Of a stretch of 64,000 nt of DNA, positions 63,260-64,000 are shown piece by piece. A program made the position numbers and the translations under genes. How positions within the stretch are numbered: the stretch's first letter is position 1; the number at the start of each line of letters is the position of its first letter. Location of the stretch: positions 1-64,000 of the forward strand of contig JAIEMB010000012.1 of NCBI GenBank assembly GCA_019752515.1. Reading direction: 5' to 3'. This DNA is from Alphaproteobacteria bacterium. Lineage in GTDB: Bacteria > Pseudomonadota > Alphaproteobacteria > UBA9655. The notes under the pieces were generated by a model. That model was not told where the DNA came from, ran no database searches, and saw only the letters and a list, made by a program, of their open reading frames with translations.

Positions 63260-64000
63260 TGAGTTCAAATTTATCAGCTATAGCTTACCTCATTTCCTCT
63301 GTATGCTTCATTTTAGCTTTACAGGGTCTTTCCTCAGCAAAAACCTCTCAGCGCGGATTAACGTTTGGGATTACAGGGATGGTACTTGCCATTGTTACGA
63401 CATTAGCCTCTCCTATTGTTACCAGCTATGGATGGATTATTTCCGGTATCATTGGTGGTGGTGTCATCGGAACGGTCATAGCGAAAAAAATACAAATGAC
63501 AGCATTACCGCAATTAGTTGCTGCCTTTCATAGTTTAGTAGGGCTTGCAGCAGTTTGCGTTGCTGCAGCGGCCTTGTCTGAGCCCGAAGCTTTTAATATT
63601 GGAAAAATCGGCTCTATAGCTTCTGGTTCACTTGTGGAGATGGGGATTGGTGTTGCGATAGGTGCTATTACTTTTTCAGGTTCCATTGTGGCCTTTGCCA
63701 AACTACAAGGTCTTGTTTCCGGAAATCCCCTCATTTTTAAGGGACAGCACCCTTTAAATGCACTCCTTGGCATCGGGTTAATTATTATGATCGCTTTTTT
63801 TGCAGTAGGCGAGTCTCATAATCTTTTTTGGGCAATTACAATTGTTGCTCTTCTCCTCGGTTTTCTTTTGATTCTCCCCATTGGTGGAGCCGACATGCCT
63901 GTTGTTATCTCCATGTTAAACTCCTATTCGGGATGGGCTGCAGCTGGTATTGGCTTCACTCTCGCAAATAGCCTTCTCATTATTACGGGAGCCTTAGTTG
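63260..64000 (+). CDS. pntB: NAD(P) transhydrogenase subunit beta, cut by window end
   Basis: A GTG at 63260 with AGGA upstream opens a frame that runs without a stop to the end of the window (247 residues seen). Membrane segments of the PntB type follow (IAYLISSVCFILALQGLSSA, then SGIIGGGVIGTVIAKKIQMT, GQHPLNALLGIGLI, GFLLILPIGGADMPVVISML and NSYSGWAAAGIGFTLANSLL). The NADP-binding domain III lies outside. Together the three pnt genes make an enzyme that uses the proton gradient to reduce NADP. Confidence 0.93.

Overview
The window looks like chromosome from a low-GC alphaproteobacterium with an intracellular, host-associated lifestyle, most likely of the order Holosporales (Odyssella/Paracaedibacter-like). 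This is inferred from gene order and content, not from a database search. Pointers are the alphaproteobacterial order hprK-rapZ-EIIA-HPr, the ubiG/lysC-ptsP neighbourhood, the mce-DUF1467 pair, a rickettsial-type long isocitrate dehydrogenase, a 17 kDa surface antigen, a type VI secretion (T6SS) cluster, and many secreted proteins with eukaryote-like or repeat-rich architecture. TGA is an ordinary stop codon here.

Layout. 1-3.7 kb is accessory DNA: the end of an ISAs1-type transposase, a YdaS-like repressor divergent from two small genes across an operator-bearing promoter, an ATPase/nuclease-like protein with a palindromic operator, and a broken integrase lying against the 3' end of the initiator tRNA. 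3.9-7.6 kb holds envelope and transport genes (SIMPL protein, MFS carrier, 17 kDa lipoprotein, FieF-like metal exporter). 7.6-10.2 kb is a decay zone with two inactivated paralogues of a small secreted protein, an IS5-type remnant and other coding debris. 10.3-19.9 kb carries a regulatory phosphotransferase system without a visible permease (hprK, rapZ, EIIA, HPr, and ptsP in an operon with lysC), plus an asparaginase, a bicupin and ubiG. 20-22.7 kb has a secreted 634-residue protein with a HicA-like C-terminal domain and two small genes. 22.6-24.4 kb is nrdR-glyA. 24.4-30.7 kb is rich in secreted proteins: an orphan bufferin-like precursor, a leucine-rich-repeat protein, two Gly-rich paralogues and a 28-cysteine protein. 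30.8-44.3 kb is mostly housekeeping (prmC, nth, dapB, tRNA-Thr, mce, RNase J, rpiB, icd, lon, hup), interrupted by a secreted subtilase with a basic tail. 44.5-45.3 kb is an IS1-like element that has beheaded a small Cys-rich gene. 45.5-49.8 kb has an esterase, an orphan Rap1a/Tai immunity-type protein, a repeat-containing secreted protein and tpiA. 49.9-59.8 kb is a T6SS operon (SPOR protein, TssJ-like lipoprotein, TssK, TssL, TssM, TssA). 59.8-64 kb has an ABC exporter and the pntAA-pntAB-pntB transhydrogenase operon, cut by the window end.

How it fits together. The T6SS membrane complex and baseplate-linker genes are here, while sheath, tube and the rest of the baseplate must lie elsewhere. 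The secreted HicA-like protein, the Rap1a/Tai-type immunity protein and the LRR, Cys-rich and repeat proteins are candidates for effector, immunity or host-interaction roles, but nothing in the sequence proves that any of them is a T6SS substrate.
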